64,000 nt of DNA from assembly GCF_000255655.1 (NCBI RefSeq), contig NZ_JH636435.1:1731770-1795769 (forward strand), written 5' to 3'. Under the pieces are notes generated by a model. The model did not search any database, was not told the origin of the DNA, and worked only from the letters and a program-made list of their open reading frames with translations. Position 1 is the first letter of the stretch; each line of letters begins with the position of its first letter. Both the position numbers and the translations under genes were made by a program. Of the stretch, positions 45,702 to 54,116 are shown in pieces. This DNA is from Schlesneria paludicola DSM 18645 (GTDB lineage: Bacteria > Planctomycetota > Planctomycetia > Planctomycetales > Planctomycetaceae).

Positions 45702-47024
45702 ATGCGGCTGAAACTGGTTTCGCACGCATCATTCATTATCGAGTGCGGCGACCTGACAATCTGGACGGATCCGTGGCTACGTGGCAAAGCGTTTAACGAT
45801 TCGTGGTCTCTTCTTCCGCCGGCCGAATTCAACCCGGAATGCCTGGACCGCATCGACTACTTGTGGATCTCGCACGAGCATCCTGATCATTTCCATATCC
45901 CAACGCTAAAGTCCCTGCCCGAGGCCTTTAAGCAACAGGTAACGGTTCTGTTTCAAGAAAACAATTCCGACAAGGTTTTCGATGCATTGAGAAAGTTTGG
46001 GTTCACGAAGTTTCGGTCGTTACCTCATCGGAAACTTGTCGCCCTGTCCGACCAAACGGAAGTCTATTGCAGCCAGATTGGCAATATGGATTCGTGCTTG
46101 GGAGTCCGACATGGCGGACAGACCGTATTGAATCTCAATGACTGCGAAGCAAACACGACGGACTGCGTGACATTGCGTAAAGACCTTGGACCGATCGACG
46201 TCGTGCTGAATCAATTCTCGATTGCCGGATACTCTGGCGAAGAGGACCGGGCCAAACATCTGACGGCAAACTCTCAATCGATCTTATCCAATATCGCCGA
46301 AAACCATCGCGATCTGCAGGCCAAGGTGACGATCCCGATGGCCAGCTTCATCTACTTTAGCTCCGAAGACAATCGCTATATCAACGACTATGCCAACAAA
46401 CCCCAGGATGTCGTCGATAAGATGGCGAGCGAGGGGCTACCAAGTGTCGTTCTCTACTGCGGCGACAGCTATGAGGTCGGTTTGCCACACGATTCAGGTC
46501 CCGCCCTCGATCGATTTCGGGCACTGTACGCCACGATGGACCAACTGCCAATCGACCGCTCGCCGATTGTTGAGCTGACAACGATTCAGCAATCGTTCAA
46601 CTCCAAGAGGACTCATCTACGGAAATTTTATCCAGGATTGGTGTTGCGCTGGCTGAATCCGGTTGTTGTGCGGATTCCTGATCTCGATAAGACGGTCGAG
46701 TTCTCACTGAAGGATGGGTGGCTCCGAGAAATTTCGGCCGAGACCGCTCCCGATGTGACCATTCATTCGCAGCCATTGGACTTTGTCTTCCGATGGCCGT
46801 TCGGATTGCAGACACTGGGGGTCTCAGCACGCTTCACGTTGCACAAGAATGGCAAGAATTGGCGGATGCATCGCATCATTTGTTCGCTGGACAGCGCCGA
46901 ACTCTATTTGAAGCCACACTTGCTGCTGAGTCGGCGGAACCTATCCTGGGCCATTTCTCGGCTACCAGGTGCTTGGAATCAATTGCGATACAAGATGAGC
47001 CGTATGCGCCCGAAAGCCGCCTAG
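45702..47024 (+). CDS. Metallo-beta-lactamase-fold hydrolase
   Basis: 440 residues. The metal site motif HEHPDH is at residues 58-63 (ISHEHPDHFHIP), preceded by the N-terminal ASFIIECGDLTIWTDPWL strand pair of the UlaG/RomA-like branch of the fold. About 180 residues follow the core; this C-terminal region (FPGLVLRWLNPVVVRIPDL onward) resembles a sterol-carrier-like or ligand-binding fold only loosely. There is no signal peptide, so it is cytoplasmic. It may hydrolyse an ester, lactone or phosphodiester. Its position at the head of the acyl-carrier cluster suggests a role there, but the substrate is unknown. Confidence 0.85.
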   Translation: MRLKLVSHASFIIECGDLTIWTDPWLRGKAFNDSWSLLPPAEFNPECLDRIDYLWISHEHPDHFHIPTLKSLPEAFKQQVTVLFQENNSDKVFDALRKFGFTKFRSLPHRKLVALSDQTEVYCSQIGNMDSCLGVRHGGQTVLNLNDCEANTTDCVTLRKDLGPIDVVLNQFSIAGYSGEEDRAKHLTANSQSILSNIAENHRDLQAKVTIPMASFIYFSSEDNRYINDYANKPQDVVDKMASEGLPSVVLYCGDSYEVGLPHDSGPALDRFRALYATMDQLPIDRSPIVELTTIQQSFNSKRTHLRKFYPGLVLRWLNPVVVRIPDLDKTVEFSLKDGWLREISAETAPDVTIHSQPLDFVFRWPFGLQTLGVSARFTLHKNGKNWRMHRIICSLDSAELYLKPHLLLSRRNLSWAISRLPGAWNQLRYKMSRMRPKAA

Positions 47025-47196
47025 CAGGACAGCCACGGTATCTCCTGCAAGAACATCACCCACCAGCAGATTGGCCTCTTCGCAACGGCGAAAGAATTCG
47101 GCCTTGCGTCAGACGGTGCGACGCCTGGAGGCACGGTCGGATTTTTTGCCTGCATGTGAAGCGTGCAGAGTTCGGAGACCACCGTCGGCAGCGAGG

Positions 47197-48024
47197 TTAT
47201 TTCACCAGGGGCGTCGCCTGCGAATCAAATGCAGTCTGCGCCTCACGTGAGTTGACTTCAGGCGCACTGACATTTGCTTGCATCGCGGACGATTGCACAT
47301 AATTTCGCTGAGCCAACACGTTCCCAACGAGCGAGTGCAGTTCAGGCACTGAAACAATCGTGAAGTGATTATGATTCGTCAACGGAGTCATTTGTGGATA
47401 GTCATTGACATCCACATTGACCAATTGAGTGTGCATCCCTTTTGCTTCCACGGCGACCCCGCGAAAGACGGGAACTGCATCGGCCCATCGGGACTGATAA
47501 ACGTTGTAACAATACTCGACATTTGCAGGCACAGCCAAGCCGAACGTTGACTCGACCAACACAAGGTTGGTGACAGGCACGCCAGCCTTTTCCAATCTGG
47601 AACACATCAGGCATGCGGCATCCGCTCCGCTGCTGTAGCCGATGATAGTCACCGGTCCCGCTAACTCTCCCGCGTAGTACGCTTCGGCAATCTCATCGGC
47701 AACCCCGCGATGATTCCAATGGCAAATCGTTCTGGGTTCGAAGCCGCGACATCGCAATGCGTCCTCGAACTGCGCGGCTCTCGGAAAATACCCAGCGCCC
47801 CCTCTCAGCAGAAAAACTTCCGGCCGATTGCAGCAGCGTCGGTGCCCCACACCATGAGTCCCCGCGTTCGTCACAATCGGTTGCAACGTATAGCTTGGCA
47901 TCGTTTGCGCTTGAGCAGACGTGACCGTATAGAATGATAAGCCGAACACAAGGAACCACGCCCCCACAACTCCAACAAGATGAAGACGCGACGAAGTGCG
48001 CCGTTGCGGTCGTTTGAGTGGCAT
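47197..48024 (-). CDS. Secreted alpha/beta hydrolase (thioesterase/lipase-like)
   Basis: 275 residues. A basic start is followed by a hydrophobic signal (about 20-38) ending TSAQAQ. The core begins at EVFLLRGGAGYFPRAAQ, and the nucleophile elbow GYSSGAD (G-x-S-x-G) is clear. NHNHFTIVSVPELH near the end supplies a likely catalytic His. Cysteines (HRRCCNRP, CLMCSRL) could form disulfides after export. It converges on the metallo-hydrolase gene and is divergent from the methyltransferase gene. Lipase, esterase or thioesterase activity is possible; the substrate is unknown. Confidence 0.8.
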   Translation of the reverse strand: MPLKRPQRRTSSRLHLVGVVGAWFLVFGLSFYTVTSAQAQTMPSYTLQPIVTNAGTHGVGHRRCCNRPEVFLLRGGAGYFPRAAQFEDALRCRGFEPRTICHWNHRGVADEIAEAYYAGELAGPVTIIGYSSGADAACLMCSRLEKAGVPVTNLVLVESTFGLAVPANVEYCYNVYQSRWADAVPVFRGVAVEAKGMHTQLVNVDVNDYPQMTPLTNHNHFTIVSVPELHSLVGNVLAQRNYVQSSAMQANVSAPEVNSREAQTAFDSQATPLVK

Positions 48025-48307
48025 GGATGATGTCCGAAATACAGGCGCGTGATGAGGAAACTGCTTTTATGTTTTCGGTCGGAATCTGGCGAAAGAACAT
48101 GAATCATCCGTGCGCACGAGCTCGCTGTACCTGTCCTCGCAAAGCCATCTCGCAAAAACGTATCATCCGATAATGTCGACAAAATCGTGACCATGCTCAT
48201 CCTGAGCATTTCTTTTGCCGATAAATCAGACACATTGCGAAATACATGCACATTCGTCGTAAAAGGCAATCTCTGTGATCAGTGCAATTGCAAAAGAGAC
48301 GGCGACC

Positions 48308-49159
48308 ATGCAGTTTGTCGAAATCGGGGGGATTCAGTACGAGGTGCTTCCGTGGAAGCAGCGCGTCGTCCAGTCGATCGTCAACCCGTGGCGCAACGTA
48401 TTGTTGCCAGCTTCGTTTTGGCGATATGTGATGCGCCGCAGCCGCAGCCCACTGATCGCGGAATCGTTTCGTCGTCCTGGTGGCTGGCAATCAATGCGAA
48501 TCGTTTACGAAAACGAAACGCCGAAGGGAATCCAGGACCGGATGGCGGTTCGATTCAATCCCATCAGCATGGCATCACGGAATCGACGAAAACTGGTCAT
48601 TTCTCTCCTAACAGAATTAATCAACAGCAACGTCGAGACTGAGAGACTCGATATTGTCGGCGTGGGTGCTGGTCCCGGGCTGCACGTTCAAGAAGCCATT
48701 TGCAAGTCAGACATTCGTCGTGCAAATGTCCACGCATATCTGATTGACCGCGACAGCGATGCGTTTGAATATGGTCGCACCTGCGCCGCCGAGCGGGGAA
48801 TTCAGGAATGCGTCTCGTACGTACAGGGCGATGCGCGCGACATTCGCCGAGTTCTCCCTGATGTCTCGCCGCAAATTGTGAAGTTAGTGGGACTGCTGGA
48901 ATACCTGACTGATGACCAGGCGGTTGATCTGCTGCGTGCACTCCATGCCATCATGGCGCCCGGAGGTCAAATCCTAACGCACGGCATCGTGGATCGCTTT
49001 CATTCTGCCAAATTCCTGCAACGCACCTTCGGCTTGTATCACATCTATCGGACGGCATCGGAAGTGAAGACGGTCCTAAACGCCGCAGGATTTCGCACGG
49101 ACAAGGAGTGCGAAGAGCCTATGAAGGTTTATCCGATCCTCATTGCGACCCGACTCTGA
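48308..49159 (+). CDS. Class I SAM-dependent methyltransferase (Methyltransf_20-like)
   Basis: 283 residues from the ATG at 48308; a GTG at 48275 is an alternative. Motif I is VGVGAGPGLHVQE, the acidic residue after strand 2 lies in YLIDRDSDAFEYG, and motif III-like IVKLVGLLEYL follows. The N-terminal 85 residues (EVLPWKQRVVQSI, FRRPGGWQSMRIVYEN) resemble the Methyltransf_20 type, which elsewhere is often fused to an alpha/beta hydrolase. A separate alpha/beta hydrolase gene is its divergent neighbour here. It converges on the acyl carrier protein gene. The methyl acceptor could be a carrier-bound acyl chain or a lipid, which is inference from context. Confidence 0.82.
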   Translation: MQFVEIGGIQYEVLPWKQRVVQSIVNPWRNVLLPASFWRYVMRRSRSPLIAESFRRPGGWQSMRIVYENETPKGIQDRMAVRFNPISMASRNRRKLVISLLTELINSNVETERLDIVGVGAGPGLHVQEAICKSDIRRANVHAYLIDRDSDAFEYGRTCAAERGIQECVSYVQGDARDIRRVLPDVSPQIVKLVGLLEYLTDDQAVDLLRALHAIMAPGGQILTHGIVDRFHSAKFLQRTFGLYHIYRTASEVKTVLNAAGFRTDKECEEPMKVYPILIATRL

Positions 49160-49319
49160 TCGACGCGTGCTTCGCGACCCGATCGACGCGAAATACCATG
49201 GCGTCTGCGGACGAGTCCACATTCGTTCGATGACAGCCAATCGCCACCGACGCTTCGATCAAGAGCCGAATGACCAAAGGTGGACTCGCCGACGTGGACG
49301 AAGCCGTCTCAAAGTCAAT

Positions 49320-49583
49320 TCATGCAGCAGCAGAATGCGAATTGCCTGCAAGTTGTCTCATAATGAGATTTGCAAGAGTTCGAGGCGTCTCGAATGTTTC
49401 GGGGGTGAGGTGTTCAAATCCAATCTGGATTTGGAATTCCGTTTCAACGAACACGAGCAGGTCCATGATTGTCAGCGAATCGGTAACCCCCGCTTCGAAC
49501 AAATCCGTTTCCGCGACTAGCGATTTTTGGCCCGTCATCGAGCGGAGAAAGTCGACCAAACGGTTTTCAATCGGTTGATTCAT
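49320..49583 (-). CDS. Acyl carrier protein
   Basis: 87 residues from the ATG at 49583, with a GGAG site; the open frame runs further upstream without signals. The phosphopantetheine site is GVTDSLTIMDLLVFVE with Ser36 as attachment residue, and LFEAG before it and FETPRTLANLI after it complete the ACP fold. It is distinct from the house-keeping AcpP, which has DSLDTVEL. It lies 127 bases behind the acyl ligase gene on the same strand, so the ligase probably loads it. No phosphopantetheinyl transferase is encoded nearby. Confidence 0.93.
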   Translation of the reverse strand: MNQPIENRLVDFLRSMTGQKSLVAETDLFEAGVTDSLTIMDLLVFVETEFQIQIGFEHLTPETFETPRTLANLIMRQLAGNSHSAAA

Positions 49584-49710
49584 CGCAGTGACTCCATCAG
49601 TGAAGTTCGTGTCGGTTACGTCGAGTCTTGATATGAGGCAGAAAGATATCGGCGTGATCAATGGCAAGTCGCATGATCAACGGACTTGGTTCGATTCGTT
49701 CAACATGCAC

Positions 49711-51372
49711 TCAGGCGAGTGCGCGAGCTGAACCAGCCTTAGCTTGATCGGCCCAGCGTTGGAGCAGCGGTCGATCAATTTTCATCGCGGAATTCAGCGG
49801 AAACTCGTCGACCAATTGAATCAATTCGGGAACCATGTGACGCGGTAACTCGGCACGGGAACGAGCGATCATCTCGGAAACATTCGGATTCGACTTGCTC
49901 TGATCAAAACGAACGAACAGCGCGAGTCGCGTTCCAATTGTGGGACATTCGTATGCCACCGCAACAGCTTGAGTTGCCGTCAATCGGCGTACCGCGAAGT
50001 CTTCCAAGTCTGCCGGTTGCACGCGATAACCAGCGATCTTGACGAAACCGCTGTTGCGTCCGTGGATCGTGACGCGTCCTGCATTGTCGAGTGAGGCAAG
50101 GTCACCCGTATGCAGCCAACCCGATCGAATTCGATCGGCCGTTGCAGAGGCGTCCCGCCAATATCCCAACATGACGTTATCACCCGAAGCACGCAATTCC
50201 CCAATTTGCCCCGCGAGTGTCGGTCGCCCATTCTCGTCGACAATCTCAAGCGTGACACCTGGGACGGCTTGCCCGATACATCCCTCTGGCATCTGCTCAA
50301 GCTCGTTGGGACGCAAATACGCCAGACGAGCGGTGGCTTCCGTCTGACCATACATGACGTAAAATTCCGCCGGAGCGATCCGGCGTGATATTTCCAATGA
50401 CAGGTGACGTGGCAAGGCTCCACCTGCAACCGCCATGTACCGCAAGTGCGGAAGCGAGGCTTGTCCCAGCGAAGATCGCTCGAGCAAAACTCGAAACAGA
50501 TCAGGTACCCCCGAGAGCGATGTACATTCGTGACGAGCCAGTGCCGCAACCATTGTCTCGGGAAACGACGTCAGGCCGTCACAAACAAGGTGCGCCCCCG
50601 CGAGCAGATGTGACTGCCAAACTGAATTGCCGAACGCATGGTGAAAAGGAAGAACGCACAGTGGCCGGTCTGCGGGCGTAATCTGCAAATACTGTCGGAT
50701 CGACCGAGCGTTTGAAATCAGATTGCGATGGCTGAGCATCACCCCTTTCGGGGTGCCTGTTGATCCGCCAGTAAAGAAGATCGCCGCTAATTCAGACCCC
50801 GTCGTTAACGCGGAGGAGAGAGTGTCTTCATGCGTCAATACTGAGAGATCAACTTCGATCTGGTGATGAAAAGGTTGATCTTTGCGCTGATTCGCGATGG
50901 TCGGGTCCGTGATGATCGCGCACGCCTCGGTCGAGTGAACGATCGATTGCAGATATCCGGCTTCTGTCTTCGGCGGAATCGGCACAACAACGCCTCCCGC
51001 CAGCAGAATTCCATAAAATGCGGCGATGTATTCCGCCGAATTCGGCAGCATGAGCAGCACGCGATCACCCGTCTGGAAGGCGTGAAGCTTCAAAAGGCTC
51101 TGGGAGATCGCACGTGAGGCTAAAAGTAGATCGAAATAAGTCCAGCCGACGGATTTTGCGGTGAACGCCAGTTTCGTCAGATTGTTGAAGGCGACGGATT
51201 CGAACAACTGGCCCAAATGCGTGTTTTCTCGATTCGCACTTGTTGGACTGACGCTTGCAGCATGTGGAACGTCGTTTGTTCGTCCCCCTTTGAGAATCAG
51301 TGACATTGGTTCGCGCGAATTCATCAATCGTCCCATGTGTTTCAGTGCGTCTGTCAACAGGCGACGCTGCAA
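49711..51372 (-). CDS. Acyl-adenylating ligase (AMP-binding, ANL family)
   Basis: 553 residues; Met18 or Met23 may be the true start. The phosphate-binding loop TGGSTGTPKG is at residues 201-210, the aromatic/Thr block reads YGQTEATAR, the hinge region GWLHTGDLASLD, and the C-terminal catalytic Lys lies in NSAMKIDRPLL. Substrate activation as acyl-AMP with transfer to CoA or to an ACP is expected; the adjacent ACP makes the latter more likely. Its organisation is closest to fatty-acyl-AMP and acyl-CoA ligases, not to amino-acid adenylation domains. The gene sits between the E2-like acyltransferase and the ACP in one transcription direction. Confidence 0.92.
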   Translation of the reverse strand: MQRRLLTDALKHMGRLMNSREPMSLILKGGRTNDVPHAASVSPTSANRENTHLGQLFESVAFNNLTKLAFTAKSVGWTYFDLLLASRAISQSLLKLHAFQTGDRVLLMLPNSAEYIAAFYGILLAGGVVVPIPPKTEAGYLQSIVHSTEACAIITDPTIANQRKDQPFHHQIEVDLSVLTHEDTLSSALTTGSELAAIFFTGGSTGTPKGVMLSHRNLISNARSIRQYLQITPADRPLCVLPFHHAFGNSVWQSHLLAGAHLVCDGLTSFPETMVAALARHECTSLSGVPDLFRVLLERSSLGQASLPHLRYMAVAGGALPRHLSLEISRRIAPAEFYVMYGQTEATARLAYLRPNELEQMPEGCIGQAVPGVTLEIVDENGRPTLAGQIGELRASGDNVMLGYWRDASATADRIRSGWLHTGDLASLDNAGRVTIHGRNSGFVKIAGYRVQPADLEDFAVRRLTATQAVAVAYECPTIGTRLALFVRFDQSKSNPNVSEMIARSRAELPRHMVPELIQLVDEFPLNSAMKIDRPLLQRWADQAKAGSARALA

Positions 51373-51800
51373 ACGAGTCTTGGAACCCGCGCAAATCTCT
51401 CCAATAATAAAGCCTTCGTCACTCGTATCGGCTATGACGCTGACAATGCCACATCTTTCTCGACAACCGGAAAGGCTGTGTCTCGCATTACCGCTTCTCC
51501 CCCAATACGGAAGCTACCAATCACCAATTGGCTATGCTCGTTACATCTTGCCGTGCTTGCCGAGTCCGTGCGCGGGCGCTTGATTTCACGGGGAGGCTCA
51601 TCCTCCTTAACTCAAAGCAGCACCACGTCATGAATGAAGGAGCCTACCCGCTTGATCTCAATATCTGCGAATTCCAAGGAGCTCTGTCACCAAACCGTTC
51701 ACCCGTTAAAGTCGTCGCCCGTAGGCGTGAGCGAACGTCTCGCAAGATTTCGCCAAAGCGAAAGTTCAAGTTCCCATGACACGGGAGTCAGAGAAGGCGA
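51373..51800. other. Intergenic region
   Basis: About 430 bases between the ligase start and the end of the E2-like gene (both minus strand). The ligase may have its own promoter here. No coding sequence, hairpin or repeat copy was recognised. Confidence 0.3.
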
Positions 51801-52754
51801 TTAAGCCGCAGGCCGATGACTTTGAGCGCTCAATGTGGAGATCGGGGTTGCGGGCTCGCCATTATCTCGAACCAATCGATTCGGTTCTGCCAGGTAGCGA
51901 CAAAGCGTGTTCATAAACGCCGCAATCTCATGGATATGTGCAAGCCGATGATCGACCTTGATGAACAAAGGCGAAACCCGCCGCGCGACGACTTGACCGT
52001 CAACAACGACCGCGCGCCATTCAGGAGCTGCCATACTCACGGTGAGCATGGCGGAATTCATGGGCAGCGTGCTCGGCTTAAAACTCTGCATCGGTGGCGC
52101 ACCGCTGGGAAAGCTCAGCAAGTTGACGAGAGCGCTGACGCTATTGGAAGCCGCATTGTACGATCGGGTTGGCCGACGAAACTGATTGTTGATCATGAAC
52201 AGCAGGCAGGTTCCACGAAGGACCGTCTGCATTTTGATTTCACGCCAGACACCGGTCCAAAACCGCTTCCAAGGTGATCGTGCCGCCTCATTGCGACGCT
52301 CAGCGGCGGCCTCTGCTCCCCGTTGTCTTGCCTCGTTCCAAAGATTTTGCGCGATGTCTCGCAGCGACATTGCTTCCACATTCTGCAGCAACACCGGCAC
52401 GACCTGCTTGTCGACAGGCGCCAGGAGCGGCATGGAAATATTAATCTGTTTAAACGGGTGAACTCGCCGCCCAATCACTTTGCAATTGAGGCCAGGATGT
52501 TCGGCGAGAGACCGAGCCACGGCGCAAATCAACACATGTGCCGACGAGAGCAGGGTGTTGGAGTTTCGAGACTCCGTTGCAAGAAAATCCGTCATCGGTT
52601 GAGTGGCAACGGCCGTTCCCCAAACAATCGTCGGATCGCGGTACGCCCGATTGTCGGACAAGTAAACGCACTTCATCAACCCAAGATCAGACAATGGGCG
52701 AGGTTGCGATTCCGTCGAATAGTACGACCCGTTGTTCTGCGTTCCAGACGGCAT
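51801..52754 (-). CDS. E2-like acyltransferase (chloramphenicol acetyltransferase fold)
   Basis: 317 residues. It resembles the catalytic domain of 2-oxoacid dehydrogenase E2 (NISMPLLAPVDKQVVPVLL, SAMLTVSMAAPEWRAVVVDG, LFIKVDHRLAH) but has no lipoyl or subunit-binding domain. The active-site HRxxxDG is changed: His269 is present in DHRLAHIHE, while the Asp-Gly pair is replaced. In classical E2 and CAT enzymes the His is the base and the Asp is structural. It is the first gene of the minus-strand run with the ligase and ACP. It probably transfers an acyl group from ACP or CoA to an unknown acceptor. Confidence 0.82.
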   Translation of the reverse strand: MPSGTQNNGSYYSTESQPRPLSDLGLMKCVYLSDNRAYRDPTIVWGTAVATQPMTDFLATESRNSNTLLSSAHVLICAVARSLAEHPGLNCKVIGRRVHPFKQINISMPLLAPVDKQVVPVLLQNVEAMSLRDIAQNLWNEARQRGAEAAAERRNEAARSPWKRFWTGVWREIKMQTVLRGTCLLFMINNQFRRPTRSYNAASNSVSALVNLLSFPSGAPPMQSFKPSTLPMNSAMLTVSMAAPEWRAVVVDGQVVARRVSPLFIKVDHRLAHIHEIAAFMNTLCRYLAEPNRLVRDNGEPATPISTLSAQSHRPAA

Positions 52755-53375
52755 TCACCTGCTCCCCAGCGTCGAACGGAAAATGCCCCCGAGGCTGATG
52801 CGTAGCAGCCTGGCGAAATAACGGGGATCAATTCCGTACCAATTCAAAAACGCCATGACATTGTGAACGTCAAGGTGCCTGTCCCACTTATCAACAGGCA
52901 GCTAGAGGATTCATCGGCCAAAAATGCGTCGCATCGGAAACTTTATCACGCAACCTTGGCCGGAAATGATGGCTGAATGTCAAAATGAAGACTCTTGAGC
53001 AGACTCAACGTACTTAGACCTGATCCCACAACTCCTTCGACCGATACGAAATACCTCAACCTCTACGAATCAGACGTCCAAGTATCAAGATTCTGGCGCG
53101 GCAGACAGTTCACGAGATTAGTAAAGGCGTGAACGGATTCACCAATTCGCTCCTTGGAACTGCACACCGACGTCGGCTCGTCACGTGATGAGAATGCCGT
53201 CACCGATCTGTCGAATCTGGAAATTATCGCGCCATTGCGCGCTCGAATCAGCAAATTTCGCGACCCGCGCCGAGGGATAAAATCGCCCCGCCATTTCTAT
53301 TCAACTCAGTGTTCGTGAACTCACGAAGAGCCACAATGACTGGACATCAATACATGGTCGTCTGAACCGCGCGCG
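52755..53375. other. Long intergenic region with repeat E
   Basis: About 620 bases. Repeat copy E lies at its left end. Near the right end a perfect palindrome (TTCGTGA and TCACGAA around AC, 53312-53327) is seen. No gene is supported. Confidence 0.4.
52803..52904 (-). repeat. Dispersed intergenic repeat, copy E
   Basis: It opens TAGCAGCCTGGCGAAATAAC and ends ACTTATCAACAGGCAGCTAG. Internal segments are GCCATGACATTGTGAACGTC and AAGGTGCCTGTCCCA. It is the reverse complement of copy B and lies directly before the start of the E2-like acyltransferase gene. Confidence 0.8.
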
Positions 53376-53771
53376 TTAGCCGCTGGCTTCGTTTTCGGAC
53401 CAGCCATCGCTGAGACCGCCCAGCAGAGGGTGGTACATTTCGTCCCCCGCATGTTGCGTGAACTCGACATTGATTTCGTTGATCTTGAGCTCCAAGCTAT
53501 CCATACAGGCTGCGACCAGCGCCTTCGCAACCGCAGCGCGCTGCTCAGCGGTGCGTCCGCGGCGAATGTCGCACATGAGCAACGCCGCCGGGTAAGGAGC
53601 CTTACCAGTACATCGCCATAATCCTCCTTCGCCCAACTCTCGAATAGCAACGGAAATGCGCCGCACATCCGCCTGCATCATGCGGCTGTAGATCTCACCC
53701 AATCGACGAGCGAGTGTGTGTTTGACTTCGATTGGATAGCTCCACGGAACATCAAGCTGTAGATAGGGCAT
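53376..53771 (-). CDS. Tautomerase (4-oxalocrotonate tautomerase superfamily)
   Basis: 131 residues. It starts Met-Pro-Tyr-Leu, and Pro2 would be the N-terminal catalytic base after Met removal. PWSYPIEVKHTLARRLGEIY and ISVAIRELGEGG fit the beta-alpha-beta fold of the superfamily at about twice the 62-residue length of 4-OT. The larger members are trimers that isomerise or dehalogenate small acids. It follows the amidase remnant on the same strand, within a group of genes whose composition is richer in G and C than the surroundings. Confidence 0.82.
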   Translation of the reverse strand: MPYLQLDVPWSYPIEVKHTLARRLGEIYSRMMQADVRRISVAIRELGEGGLWRCTGKAPYPAALLMCDIRRGRTAEQRAAVAKALVAACMDSLELKINEINVEFTQHAGDEMYHPLLGGLSDGWSENEASG

Positions 53772-53960
53772 TGCGTTTCTCCTACGTGGTGAAGGGCGGA
53801 TTCGATGGCGTGGGCGATATCGATGAGCTTGGCGTCACACCCGGCCGGCGCAGCAGCATCAGGCCGACCGGCAGTTCGCCGGCAACCTGGATCGGCAAGG
53901 TGACCAGCGCGACCAGGCAAAGCAGTCCAAATCAGCGGGCTCGCCACGCCAAGGTGCGTA
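53772..53960 (-). pseudogene. Amidase C-terminal remnant with two frameshifts
   Basis: Read on the minus strand, the segments ASPLIWTALPG, then in the next frame LVALVTLPIQVAGELPVGLM and LLRRPG, then back in the first frame DAKLIDIAHAIESALHHVG make up the end of an amidase-signature enzyme. In a single frame the middle part is nonsense (RAGHLADPGCRR). Two compensating shifts are needed. Everything upstream, including the Ser-Ser-Lys catalytic part, is missing: the next 150 bases hold nothing amidase-like. It is therefore a fragment left by a deletion or incomplete transfer. Confidence 0.7.
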
Positions 53961-54116
53961 GTTCGCCTTGTCTGGTCATAGAAAAGCGACTGCGATGACC
54001 ACGCCCCCCGCTCTGGCCACCAGTGAAATTCGCATCGGCGACACGTACCAGTCTCCTCTGATCGAAGGCATTTCCATTCTACGTATTTTCTCCTCTTGTC
54101 TTATGGTCTGGTTTCA

